Assembly: GCF_020509005.1 (NCBI RefSeq) | Contig: NC_063012.1 | Location: forward strand, 3,410,001 to 3,474,000 | Direction of reading: 5' to 3' | Origin: Fulvia fulva | Taxonomy: Eukaryota > Ascomycota > Dothideomycetes > Mycosphaerellales > Mycosphaerellaceae | Length of the DNA stretch: 64,000 nucleotides | Shown: piece after piece, positions 10,600 through 21,595 of the stretch | Position numbering within the stretch: the stretch's first letter is position 1 | Layout: each line of letters opens with the position of its first letter | The notes under the pieces: generated by a model | Databases searched by the model: none | What the model saw: the letters and a program-made list of their open reading frames with translations, nothing else | What the model was told of the DNA's origin: nothing | Made by a program: the position numbers and the translations under genes

Positions 10600-13594
10600 T
10601 TAATTGCCCTTGTTCTTACGTTCCTCGGCACGTGCGAGTCTTGCTGCCTTGACAAGCGGCGCAAGTGTCGCCAAAGGCTCGGCAGTCTGAATGAAACCGT
10701 GCTATGGACATGTCAGCGAGAGCCATTAGTGACGTTGAGCCAAATGTTACTTACCTTGAGCAAGTCATGAGCCGATGCTCTCTTGTCCGGATCTACCTTC
10801 AGCGCAAATGACAGGAAATCTCTGAACAAAGGCGTCAAATTGTGCTCTTCTTTGATGGCAGGCGTTCCATTGGTGGCGATCAAGTACAGAGCTCGTAGTG
10901 GAGACTCGGTCAGATACGGCGGCTCGCCCTCGATCATTTCGATGGCCATGATTCCAAGAGACCAGATATCGATTTTGCGGCCGTACTCCTTCCTTGTCAC
11001 GACCTCGGGCGCCATCCAGTAAGGTGTGCCAACCATGGTGGTACGCTTCATGTACGACTCGTTGATCTGTGCGCAGAAGCCGAAATCTGTAAGCTTGATG
11101 CTGCCTTCCATGGACAACAAGATGTTGTCCGACTTGATGTCACGGTGGATGACACCCTTGGAATGCAGAAACTGCAGCCCGTGAAGCGTCTCTCGACACA
11201 CCGCTGAGATCTGCCCTTCCGACATCATGTTGAAGGTCACCACGTCTGTTAAGCTTCCGCCCTCCATATACTCCATCACCACCCAAAGGTCGCCCTTGAC
11301 GAGAAAACTGTCCATAAAGTTGACAACATTCTTATGCTTGCTATCCCTCATGACCAGAATCTCGTTGATGATCAGGTCCTTCTTGGGCTGCTGTTCAAGA
11401 TTCATCTGCTTGATGGCCACGCACTTGTTAGTGCCGACCTCGAACGCTGTGTACACACCACCGGATGCGCCCTGTCCGATCTTGATCAGGTTTCGGTACT
11501 TCTTCGTTGGATCCGAAGAATTGCAAATGTGCTGGAGTTTGCTCAGAACCTCTGCATTCGTGATCGACTGTCGTGGACGCTGTCTTGGCCGTGGTGCCGG
11601 TCCCAGCCTGGGATCCACAGCAGCGGGATGTGGTATCTGTCGGGAGTCGGAGGGTGATGGTAGTTGTTGTTGGGGCACTGCTTGCTGCTGTTGGTAGACA
11701 TTGTTGGGTTGCCTCTGAGACTGCGATCTCTCTAGCGACTGTTGCTTCATAGCTTGCTGGGCATGTTTCATGGCCTCTTCTTGTTGTCGCTGGTACTCCT
11801 GGGGCGACGACACTGGCGATTGAGCCTGGTATGCTGGTCCAGTGTTTGCACGACTCCGGCTTTGCATAGGTTGAGTATTCGACGAAATGTCGGTCACTGT
11901 TGGTGGTGCATATCTGACGGCAGGAAGACCGTTCTCATTCCTTGGCTGCTCTCGCTGAGGGCTGGGTACTGGTGGTGCTGCTCGTTGAGGTACCATAGTC
12001 GCCGAGTGACCTCCTGGAGGCTTGGGTGCTGGCCGCATAGGGAGCATGTTGCCATTGGCAGCAGGTGGACTTATCGGACTGCTCAGTCCCAGGCCTTGAC
12101 CTCGTGGGACTGGCGGTGGTGCTCGCGGATTCTCGAAACTCTCCCCTTCATTCTTTGGAAATCGTGGACTAGCAGGCGGGCTCATGATCTGCCCATATCC
12201 TCCTGGGCTCGGCCCTTGCTGTGGGTAGCCTTGCGGCGCCAGCGATTGTGGACAGTCCCGTGGCTTTGCATTGTCGAATTTGTGGTAGGTCCAGTCGTCG
12301 CTGCCGTTGTCGTTGTTCTCATTGAAGAAGGTGACCACGTCGATGATGGCTTGCGGATTCTTCTTCTGCTCTTGTTCGGTGATGCCGTTCGCTTGCAATG
12401 TTCGCTGCCATTCTTTGGGTAGTCCCTACGTTTCAAGCAGTCAGTTCATGTGCAAACAGGTACGAGGTGTAGGTACTGCACAGCCGTGGCGGACCCTGTC
12501 AAACATGCAAACATCGGATGACCTACCGTGAACTCGCCTGTTTCTTGATCGTAGCCCACGTGGGTGACATGCACAGGATTCTCCGGCGCTGATATGGTAG
12601 GTTTCCGAGGCGTACCCACAAGGCTGGATATGATATTGGAAAAGCCGCTCTTCTTCTTAAGCACCTTGCCTTCCTTCCCACTCTCATCGCTGTACCTCTG
12701 ACGTGGACTCCTCATGCCGCTCATGTCGCCCCGCGGGGACGCAAGATCATCCATGCGCCGCCCTGTCGCAGCTAGGGACTGCGACAGCCGCACAGCGGGG
12801 TTGGCGATGGCGGCGCTGTTTCCGTACGACTGTGTTTCGGTGGGCGGTGCGACGTGCAGTTGAGGAGGTTCTGGGCGCGGTTGCGTGACAGTGGGCGCAA
12901 AGGGATCGTAGGCGGGAGCTTGCCGGGTAGTGGAGGCGGCGCCAGCGGCGGTGGTGTAGTCAGTGGTGTAGTCGGCGGAGTAGGAGACGGCGTTCAGATT
13001 GTTCAGGATGTCGGCAGAGTCAAAACGCTGTCCGAGCAGGTCGCTCGACGTCTGGTGCGTGATGGACCAGCGCGCGGGCTGCGGTGTATGCGCGTGCTGG
13101 TGGTGGTAGGTGTAGCTTGGCGGGTGCAGAGAGTTCCGGTTGGAGCTGGCGGGCGCGTTATCGACGTCGCTGGCGAGCTGATTGCGATTGGAGTTGGAGT
13201 TGGACGAGCTAGGGCTCGGCAGCATTGGGCTAGGCGAGTGCTTCTGCTGTGCGTGGCGCCGGCTAGACGAGGAGCGTTGCAACGTGCGCGCTGCTCCTGT
13301 CGACGTCGTCGCTGCTACTTCTGCACCACCGGCAGCGCGGCGCGGACTGGTGTTGTTGCTGTTGCTGTTACTGCTGCTGTTGTTTGCAGACACACTGCGG
13401 GGCTTCTGCTGACCAGACGCGGCGGCGGCGGCGGCAGTGGTGGTGCTGCTGTTTGTGTGGAAGCGCCCGGGTGGAGCAGGCCGCCGGGGAGAGCGCTTCC
13501 GCAGTTTGTTGCGAGCGGTATGGTGGTCACCTGCTGCTGTGGAGGTCGGTGTCGATGTTGTAGGATGGAGCTCCGGCACGGCGAGATCTTTCAT
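10600..13594 (-). CDS. STE20: STE20-type p21-activated protein kinase (PAK)
   Basis: Three exons on the minus strand: 13594-12527, 12425-10755, 10701-10600, for 946 residues. The N-terminus (about 330 residues) is Ser/Thr/Asn/Pro-rich and disordered. The CRIB domain (about 335-370) reads [18 protein letters not shown], then GLPKEW across intron 1 (12526-12426). A Pro-rich linker follows. The kinase domain, at about 670-920, has [31 protein letters not shown] and the PAK activation loop [14 protein letters not shown]. Intron 2 is 10754-10702, and the last exon gives the typical C-terminus [20 protein letters not shown]. No PH domain is present, so this is STE20-like rather than CLA4-like. Family role: Cdc42 effector in polarity, mating and filamentation MAPK signalling. 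Confidence 0.92.
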
Positions 13595-15302
13595 CTTAGC
13601 GCCAGCAGGTCACGGGCAACGACGACAAGCATCGACATGTGGGCAGACGGCGGAGCGTGAGCGTGAGCGTGAGCGTGAGCGGTAGGGTACAGAGAGCAGT
13701 GTATGGCATATATTGAGGGCTCGCAGTAAACACCAGGCGGGCTTGCATCAGACGACAGAGCTCTCCCTCCCTCACGCAGCGCCATACGCAGCATCCGTGC
13801 TGTCAAACGCTGCACAGAACCACCGCGAAATCCTGCTCGGCGGCCAATAGCTGCCCACTGGACACAGCCCAGCGACCCCACCGGCCTTCAACCCCCATCA
13901 TGGCCGTGACGGCCTATATCATATGCTGCTTGCGATATGCTGTAGACTATAGTCCGTCTCTCCCAGCACCCGTGGCAGCCACTTTGGACGCTGGCAGCCC
14001 AGTCATCGCACTCCACACCACACGCTGTACGGCTACCGTTTGAGATGTGTCAACCGCAGCCTCTTCTCTGTTCACGCGTCCACCCGTCGCACCAGAGCTA
14101 TTTGGCATCCGCGCACAGGGCCACGACCAGGGCCAACCCCTGCAAGCAATGCCGTCCCGGCGGTCCCGCCTTGACTGCCAGCGTGGCTCAACGTTGCCGC
14201 AGCGCAACGTGGACCTGCAAAACAACAATACCCTACCGGTGCTGCTACCGCACGACCAAATTCTTCGACCGCTCCTCAACAAGGCTGCGTGAAGGCTGCG
14301 TGACAGTCGTGTTGTGCAGAAGCGTGCAGAAGCAGCAGAACCGAACCCTTCCGGCGCCAACTACCAGCTCCGGAGTATACGGAACCTTGCCGTACTTGTC
14401 GCGTCTTCCATGCAAACGCTCCTCCGCTGCCAGTCGACTGATTCAGGTGGCGGTACGGTGCAGTCTGCGGCAGCCTCCCGTTCTGTGAGACGCTGGCTAT
14501 CGAAAGCGCAGAGCAACAAACGTCTGGAAGCACCCTCTCGTTTCAGACTGCTCTCTTCGTCCCTGGCGCAACGTGCAGCGGTGCTACGCAGGACAATCGT
14601 TCCTCGTTGCTACCTGAGAGTACAAAGCCGGAGCATTGAAAGTCAGCGTCGCCGGAACAGAAGGCTGTATGCTTATGGCCTTGCAATGGCGAAACTCTCA
14701 TTGATCGGCCCGGGTGCTGTGTGCCTAGTAGCGATAGCGGTACCGGTCGCCAAAGTGCCCTACCACCTACTATAGATACTATTGTCGTCTTGCCCGGCGC
14801 GGTATTTGCAAGTCGGAGAGCTCCGTCTTCCCGACCCCTTTTCTCCATCGCATATGCTGCAAGGTAGTAAGTAGGGCGAAAGCTGTACCTGGGCTCCTGG
14901 AAAACGCAACGACCTTCTGCATGCACATGGCTCGGAAGGGATGCGATAGCACGGCGGTCGCACGTGAGTACAATTGATAGCTTCATCGCCCAAGTGGTCG
15001 AGCGCGGTGTTCAGGTCGAGCAACTTGAGAGCACTACTGTCACCAGCGATAGGTCTAGAACGTAGCTCCACAGCACAGACCCATGACGAAGAGAATGAGG
15101 CATGTGGAGCCGTGCAGCACGAATGGGGTCTGACATGTCGACAGCATTCGTGTCTCCATCATCTCAGATGTCTCGATCTAGCGGTTATCCATGTTTGGCA
15201 TTGATTGGGATGTCTGCACTCGTGCACTATGTTACATGTGATCACTTGGGCGTGACAGTGAAACCACCCACCGCCCTGGTATCTTGATACATGCACAGCA
15301 CC
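13595..15302. other. 1.7-kb intergenic region upstream of STE20-like gene
   Basis: This holds the STE20-like promoter and 5' UTR on its left side and the HSE1 3' flank on its right. Open frames up to about 150 codons exist on both strands but are Arg/Ser-rich shadow-like frames with no motif. A GAGCGT hexanucleotide repeat lies at 13653-13676. Confidence 0.45.
13653..13676. repeat. Hexanucleotide tandem repeat (GAGCGT)4
   Basis: Four perfect copies of GAGCGT, followed by a fifth degenerate GAGCGG. It lies about 60-85 bp upstream of the STE20-like start codon, probably within the 5' UTR or core promoter. Similar GC-rich hexamer runs occur upstream of other genes in the window. Confidence 0.8.
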
Positions 15303-17416
15303 TCATCTGTAAAAGTCACCCGGATCACCTTCATTGCCACTGGAGGGTACCCTGGCTTGTGGATGTTGCTGCTGCTGCTGTTGCTGGTAAGGCTGATATG
15401 CCTGATAAGGCGGCTGCCCACTTGGCTGCATGCCTGGGCTGATTGGGATGCCGGGCAGTGGAGCGCTCGGCTGTTGAGGCGCTTGCTGTGGTGGGTGTTG
15501 GCCGTCTTGTTGTGTCGAATACATGCTGGTGGGTGATTCAAAACTTGCTGTTCTTTGACGGCTGGGAAGACCGTCACGGTCGTTCCTTATGTGCGACGGT
15601 AGAGTCTGCTGCGCCTGTGTCTGCACGGGCTGGCTCTGTGGTTGCTGCGAGTAAGCTTCGTACGCCTGATTTGGAGCTGGTGGCTGTTGGGTTGGCTGCT
15701 GCTGGAACTGAGCTGAGGGATACGAGTGGCGATTGTCGACTGGCGATTCGTAGCCACCTGTCGCCAACTCCTGCGGGTTCCCACTGTTCAGGGTATGAAT
15801 GCTGTTTGGTCTTATCTGGCCCTGGAAGACAGGAGCGGCGCCATAGGGATCAGTCGGGAGGATGTTGCCCTGCAAAGCATTCGGACTTGGCTTTCTTCGA
15901 ATCTCGGCTGACTGAGGCGCACCTTGCTGGATGCCACCGGGTATGAAATGGAAGGGAGCAGGAACATTTGCTGCGCCCTGAGGTGGCCCGCTCTGTTGCG
16001 GGTAAGGACTAGGAAACCCACCTTGTGGTGGCTGCTCCCCGGGAACGGGTGAATAGTAACGTTGAACATCGGACTGCGGAGGTAGGTGCTGTTGACTTTG
16101 CGCAGCATATGGCTGCTGTACTTGGTAAGCCTGAGCCTGGGGCGGTCCCTGAGGAGGATAGCCCTGCATTGGAGGTTGCTGCATAGCATAAGGTGGTTGT
16201 TGATGTTGCGGGGGGTACGACGGTTGCCTCTGTCGAACAGGATATTGTTGCTGGTACTGCGGTTGCGACATGGAAGACTCGAGTAAAGCTTCGTAGTCGC
16301 GCCGTGCCTTGATGAACTTCTCGTTCAGCTGAGTGAAGTCGTCTACCGCTAGTTAGCCAAGCCATTGTTCGAAGTCAGTGTCAAGGTCATACCTTTCTTC
16401 TGCGAATATCGAGCGATGAGCTCAATCAATTTCGGTCGTATGCTCAACGTTCGCTGGTAGAGCTCACTGACTTCCTCCTCTTCCCGTTCGCCTCTCCTGC
16501 CACCTCCTTCTGCGCCTACGCTGAGCAACGCAAGCAACTTCTCGACATTCTTGATCTCACCGAACACCTCGGATTCCATTTGTGCATCTCTCTCCAGCTC
16601 CTCCTTCGTTGGGTCCTGGATCTTCTCGACGTAGTTCAGCGGGAAGATGCCAGTTTGTCCTCTCAGGCTGCCTTTCCACCAATCTTTGTATACCGACTCC
16701 AGCACAGCAATGATGTCGTTCTTTTTGAAAGCCAGCTCGCCGGCCTCGGAGGGCGCAAAGTCGTACAAAGCCCGCACTCTGCTCACTGTAGCAGCTGTAG
16801 TCCCCTGTTGGGGAGGTGGCGGGGCCTGTGTCGGTTGCTGGGTGTTGCCGTTGGTTGTCGCCGGTGTGTCCGCTGCCGGACCTTTGTCCTTGATGCTCAG
16901 CGCCAGTGCCATCTGCAGCTCTTCGTCCTCCTTCCTTCGGTCTTCTGTGCTGACTTCCTTCTTCACTGGCCGGCTTGGCGGCATCAGACCTGGTTGCTGC
17001 TGCCTTAGCTTGTTGTACGCCTGATCCATGATGCCCAGCTCACGCGACGATCGGAAGTCGTCGCTCCAGGAGCCCATGCGCTCCATGACCTTTTGCTTGA
17101 CTTGAGCATGAGTGTTACGGTCTGCCGCCAAGCGCAGCAGTGCGTCGGTGAAGGCCTTGGAGGCGAGTTCCCGGTGCAGCGGCGGGCCACAGTTCTGCGA
17201 CAGGGCGTTGGCGAGCTCGAGGGTATACAGCTGGACGTTGGCGTTGCGGTGGGCCAGGCGCTTGATGAGGGCGGCCATGGCCTGTGCTGGGCCTTCAGCT
17301 TTGGCCGAGACTCGATCGCAGACGTCGAGGATGTACTCCCAGTTCTCGCTCGTCAAGTTCTCGTCGGTGGCCTTGACGACGGCATCGTCCATCGGATTTG
17401 CCTGCGCGCGAAACAT
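15303..17416 (-). CDS. HSE1: HSE1, ESCRT-0 subunit (VHS-UIM-SH3)
   Basis: Two exons on the minus strand, 17416-16393 and 16348-15303, with a 44-bp intron (16392-16349), for 689 residues. The VHS domain is at about 8-145 (start DDAVVKATDENLTSENWEYI). The ubiquitin-interacting motif EDEELQMALALSIKDKG is at about 165-180. The SH3 domain, at about 217-268, reads VRALYDFAPSEAGELAFKK..GIFPLNYVEKI. A helical core then leads into FTQLNEKFIKARRDYEALL, and a long Gln/Pro-rich tail ends the protein. This is the STAM/Hse1 order. Hse1 pairs with Vps27 on endosomes to sort ubiquitinated cargo into multivesicular bodies. Confidence 0.93.
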
Positions 17417-18127
17417 GATGCGTGATGTGCTGGCAAGACAGGACAGGGAGCAGAGATGTCGGTCTAGCGAGTGAAGTGCTCAGGGCGCGACAAGTGCACA
17501 TGCGCGAAGAAAGTCACCTGCACGCTGGTCGTCAAGGCTGCCGTTATCCTCTCGCCAGCCCAACACCCGTGGACCCAAGCCCGCCAGCATGACGATTCCC
17601 AACTGGAAGCTTAAGCCACCGCGCGCTAGGGAGATCTCCCCTGCTCCCCTGCACGAGCGCGCCACGCGACACACCCCCTACCGAAACTGGCCTAACTACA
17701 TGTACACATTCACCTCCATCTGCTGCACCATCATGACCACCAGCACACATCGCTGTTTCGTAGCACTATATAACATCACATGTACATGTATACCGCCAGC
17801 ACGACGACCCCGGCAGGGCATCGCAGTCGCGTCCCCGCCCTTGACCAGCTGAAATGCGGCAGAGACTACGGCTGCGCCACCACCCGACGTGCGGCCCTTC
17901 ACTGGCAAATGCTTCGGGCATTCCTAGGCTGCAGCATTCTCAGATGAACCTCACCAAAGACCGACCGATGTGCGAGGACATTGCAGGTCACGCTTCGCTT
18001 GGGCGCTAAATTCGATCCGTCTGTCAAGGCCAAAGGACGACAACATATCATGGGTATCACATATATACTGCGCCAAAGCTGGGCGATTTTTTATGCATAC
18101 TGCTCTCATGAAGCTACCGTACATGTC
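17417..18127. other. Intergenic region between HSE1 and RAP1
   Basis: 711 bp: HSE1 promoter on the left and RAP1 3' flank on the right, both genes on the minus strand. No supported gene. A ccctacc/ATGTACAT-rich stretch at 17.7-17.8 kb has no obvious meaning. Confidence 0.45.
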
Positions 18128-21100
18128 TCACGACTTACCAGGAAACATTTCTCGCCACTGACTGAGAAAGTCCAGTCTGCCATCACACTCCGCAGAGCCA
18201 TGCTTTTCAGCGAGCTGCCGCAGCTTTCGAGCATCACCGCCTTCTAATATCTCGTCTTCGAGCTTGCTCCAGATCCCAGGTGTATCGTCTGGCAGCCCGT
18301 GTCCACGCTTTTCTTCATAGAGCACAGCCTGGGCCAAGTGTGGTCGATAGGTTGTGCATTTGAGAGCTGTCGAGATTGCCTTGTCGATGAACCCAAGCGC
18401 TTTCATGCTCAGAATCCAGGCGTCGATATCGACTGACGAGTCGTCGGTCTCCAAATCTTCTTCGTCGTTGCGTCGGTTTCGTCTAGCAGCTGGTGCAGCG
18501 CGAGCCACTGGCGCTTGAGGTCGCAATTCGTCGTGTTCGTCTTCATCGGAGTCATCTTCTTGCAACGAAGGTTCCGGCATGCTTAGGTCTGGGATATGAG
18601 TCTGGGCGTTCATTATGTCCTGAGTTTCCAAGGCCTGCTTTTGCACGCTAGGTGATCTATCCTTCCATTCGTCAGGTTCTTCACCGTCCGAAGAAGCTTG
18701 ATACGGTGAGCTGGAAGACGCGGCTGACGATATCATGATTGGCTCGTTGGTCGGTCCCAATCCAGCATTGACTGCATTCTCGGGCTCGGCCATGGGGTTA
18801 TGTTCAGGGTCTCCCGGATGGATGAAGCCGCCATCAGGCTCTACAATCGTCAGATCTACATCGCCATCTGCACGATAAAGATCCTGATGCAGAGTGTCGT
18901 CGTTGTCTTCTGCTGCATCTTGCGATTCTTCCTCGTTGTTCTCCTCATTGCCCTGAGTAGAGCCATAGGGCATAGGTGTTTCGACCTGTTCAGAGCTTTC
19001 CTTGGTGGGCTCTGAGCTGACATGCTGCCGCTGGGAGGACAATTTGGGTGCAATATGTGTGTCGTCCTCATGCTCATCAAGCTGTGACATCATAGATTGG
19101 CTCGAGAGCTGGAAGTCGGGGGCGGCGAAACCAGTGTGTTCGGATGTCGAAGCGCCCAGGCTAGGATAGGCTATCTGAGTCCCGAACGGCTGACTTTGGC
19201 TGCTTTGTTGTGAACGGTGCTGCTGCTGCTGTGGAGAAGCTGGCCACTCCAAGTTGTTGTTGAGCGCCTCTTCAAGCTCTTGCTGGGAGGACATGGGCAA
19301 GTCGTGCTCAAGCTCAGGTTCTGTGACCACCTCTGGTATTTCCTGCTTGGCTTCCTTGGTGGCAACTTTGTCGGTGAGAGTGTGTAATTGTGGCACTGAT
19401 TTCGCTCCCTGCTGCTGACGATGCAACTGGGCAATGTATATATTTTCGGGTGGCTTCCGCTGAGATGAGGCAGCCGTTAACGCACCCCTGCCTCCAGTCA
19501 GCTTACTCTGTGTAAGCGTTTGCCAGAAATTGGGCGGTACATGGTCGAATTGCAAGCCGTTGAGTTTGGGTAGAGGTCGAGGCGTGCCACCATCGCCAGG
19601 CGGAGTTTTGGTCTTGCTGAGAGCTGTCTGCAGATAGTCGATGAAGTCACTTTGGTCCTTCTCCTCCTCGTCCGGGGGGAGATCCGTGGCTCTTGGTATG
19701 TATTGTCGATGCTCTGCTTGCTGGCTGGCGAGATTGGCTTCTGTCAATGCGTGCTGACTTCGTGCCGACGACTGACTTGTGGCGCTTGCGTGTTGGACTG
19801 CAGTGTTGTCAGCGTCCAGGACCAGCTCACTGTCCTCGGCATCAATCTGTGATTGGACTTCCGAGTCATCATCCTGCATGATCTCGCGAAGCTGTTCATC
19901 AGCATCCTTGTTGGCTTCAGATGTGAGTAAGTCACGGGCACTGTGCTCCTCATGTCCGAGGCTCTCATCGCCCAGATTTGTTCGAGCTTTCGATGCCGTT
20001 CTTGTCTTGTTGTTGAGCTGGAATGCTTCTTCTCCCGCGCGAGTTCCAGATGCTTCAACGCCATCGCCGTCGCACTCCTCGTCATCGTCCGACCCCGCCG
20101 CAGCAGCATCTGCAAACAGTTGGCGATCGGCGGCCGTGTTCGCTTCGGAAGTAGGCAAAGTGTCAGAGAGCAGAGCTTTAATGACAGAGTCTGAATCTGG
20201 TTCAGCATTTGCTTCAAAGTGCACTTGCCTCTCAGCATCGCGGTTCAGGTCTGAGGTTAACACGATCTCTTGATCGGTAACGTCTGTGTCATCAACCGCA
20301 TCTGCCTTCTGCTTTTTGTGAGAAGCTGAACAAGCAATAGGTGAGGACGCATGGCTCGTTCTTTTACGCTTCGTAGGGGATGCCGGTCGAATCACGTCGT
20401 TATCCCGAGTACAATATGGACCTGGCTCAGTCCTTGCGTTTCTGTGTTTCAAGCCGTTGTATACGGTGTCGTCGTGCTCGTCAGTCCCATCGTACCTCGC
20501 CACTGCCGGCTCATCGTTCCTCGTGGGAAGGAAAGGTCGGACGCGCGTCGTGTACAGACTGATCCATTCCTCCGCGGTGTGATGAGGATGAACCTGGTGG
20601 AACAGACCCCAAGCATGCTGCCAATCGTCCTTCGGGACGTCTTCAATGTCCTCCGCATTCTCCCTCAGTACCTCCAGGTCCTTGGCGGATGCCTCGACCG
20701 GAGCAGTCTGCTGCGTGGCTGAAGGGGAGCCATCCTCGTCGTCAGCGGGAGCTCTTACGCCTGGCGGATGCGGCTTGCCCAGCAATTTGGTGATGTATCG
20801 GCTGCGCCAAGCCTGGAAGGTATGCCGTGGATTGACCTTTTCCAGCTTTTTGTACACGTCGTTGCCCTTGACCGATGCTCCGTCCTGCTTTGCCTCTTCG
20901 ATAAACTCCCACAGATCCCTGTCATCTTGCAGCGTGAAAGGTGTGCGCGTGTGCTTGCCTGGTATCACTGAGCCGACTGGTCGATCGCTTCGAAGAGTCC
21001 CTCCAGTTGCGTGATCTGCTGGGTTGGGCAATGCGCCATCCTTGATGGCGCGATCTATGAGGGTGTATGAGTAGCTGCCGCCTGGGGCATCCTTTCGCAA

Positions 21101-21292
21101 GTGGTCCGCAATGACATAGTCGCACTGCCCCTCGAACCTGACCACCTGGCCGCCATTGGCCTCAATGTCCCTTAAAAGGCCAGTTCGGCGTGGCACTCGC
21201 TGCACTACGAAGAACTTCAGACCGTCAAGCACGTTCCCTACTCTTGGCGTTGCGCTTGTCGCATTCGACACGACTGTCGGCGCGTTCGCCAT
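18128..21292 (-). CDS. RAP1: RAP1-type telomere protein (BRCT, Myb, RCT)
   Basis: A single exon of 1054 residues from the ATG at 21292 (MANAPTV). The frame stays open upstream to 21727, but the BRCT domain begins soon after this ATG and the upstream part overlaps SWF1. A BRCT domain covers about 22-95 (LDGLKFFVVQRVPRRTGLL). A RAP1 Myb domain covers about 117-172 (TPFTLQDDRDLWEFIEEAKQ..HTFQAWRSRYI). A very long acidic, Ser/Gln-rich linker follows. The C-terminal ~100 residues (IDAWILSMKALGFIDKAI..AVLYEEKRGHGLPDDTPGIW) match the RCT interaction domain. Family role: shelterin component at telomeres and a subtelomeric silencing factor. The stop lies just after a GGTAAGTCG sequence, so a further spliced exon cannot be excluded. 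Confidence 0.88.
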   Translation of the reverse strand: MANAPTVVSNATSATPRVGNVLDGLKFFVVQRVPRRTGLLRDIEANGGQVVRFEGQCDYVIADHLRKDAPGGSYSYTLIDRAIKDGALPNPADHATGGTLRSDRPVGSVIPGKHTRTPFTLQDDRDLWEFIEEAKQDGASVKGNDVYKKLEKVNPRHTFQAWRSRYITKLLGKPHPPGVRAPADDEDGSPSATQQTAPVEASAKDLEVLRENAEDIEDVPKDDWQHAWGLFHQVHPHHTAEEWISLYTTRVRPFLPTRNDEPAVARYDGTDEHDDTVYNGLKHRNARTEPGPYCTRDNDVIRPASPTKRKRTSHASSPIACSASHKKQKADAVDDTDVTDQEIVLTSDLNRDAERQVHFEANAEPDSDSVIKALLSDTLPTSEANTAADRQLFADAAAAGSDDDEECDGDGVEASGTRAGEEAFQLNNKTRTASKARTNLGDESLGHEEHSARDLLTSEANKDADEQLREIMQDDDSEVQSQIDAEDSELVLDADNTAVQHASATSQSSARSQHALTEANLASQQAEHRQYIPRATDLPPDEEEKDQSDFIDYLQTALSKTKTPPGDGGTPRPLPKLNGLQFDHVPPNFWQTLTQSKLTGGRGALTAASSQRKPPENIYIAQLHRQQQGAKSVPQLHTLTDKVATKEAKQEIPEVVTEPELEHDLPMSSQQELEEALNNNLEWPASPQQQQHRSQQSSQSQPFGTQIAYPSLGASTSEHTGFAAPDFQLSSQSMMSQLDEHEDDTHIAPKLSSQRQHVSSEPTKESSEQVETPMPYGSTQGNEENNEEESQDAAEDNDDTLHQDLYRADGDVDLTIVEPDGGFIHPGDPEHNPMAEPENAVNAGLGPTNEPIMISSAASSSSPYQASSDGEEPDEWKDRSPSVQKQALETQDIMNAQTHIPDLSMPEPSLQEDDSDEDEHDELRPQAPVARAAPAARRNRRNDEEDLETDDSSVDIDAWILSMKALGFIDKAISTALKCTTYRPHLAQAVLYEEKRGHGLPDDTPGIWSKLEDEILEGGDARKLRQLAEKHGSAECDGRLDFLSQWREMFPGKS

Positions 21293-21595
21293 TAGGATGC
21301 GCGCACATGTATGCTCCGGGTGGTAAGATGTGCGAAGAAAGTAAAAGTTCAAAGTGGTTGTGAAGTTGACGCGGGGGAGGAACGCGTCTGTACCTGGTAG
21401 ACGCGAACTATATAGGGGAAGATGGCGGCTGAGCCAATCAGAGCCAGCTGTGGCGCAGTCAGTCAGATCGCCTGCTGTTCCACGCAGCAGCATTGCTGAT
21501 GCCTTCCCACAACATTCACCTTGCAACCACAACATCTCGAAGCTGGCCAGGAAGCTCCAAAGACCAAAAACGAAGTCCGAGACGATGCTGCTGAA
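21293..21595. promoter_or_regulatory. Divergent promoter RAP1 / SWF1
   Basis: 303 bp separate the start codons of two divergently transcribed genes, so both core promoters must fit here. A CTATATAGG element at 21408-21416 looks TATA-like. I see no other recognised site. Confidence 0.5.

Noticed and set aside
12854..13660. 268-codon open frame antisense to the STE20-like N-terminus
   Set aside because: It is the mirror of a GC-rich, low-complexity coding exon; the product is Arg/Gly/Val-rich without motif, and the opposite strand holds a clear kinase gene.
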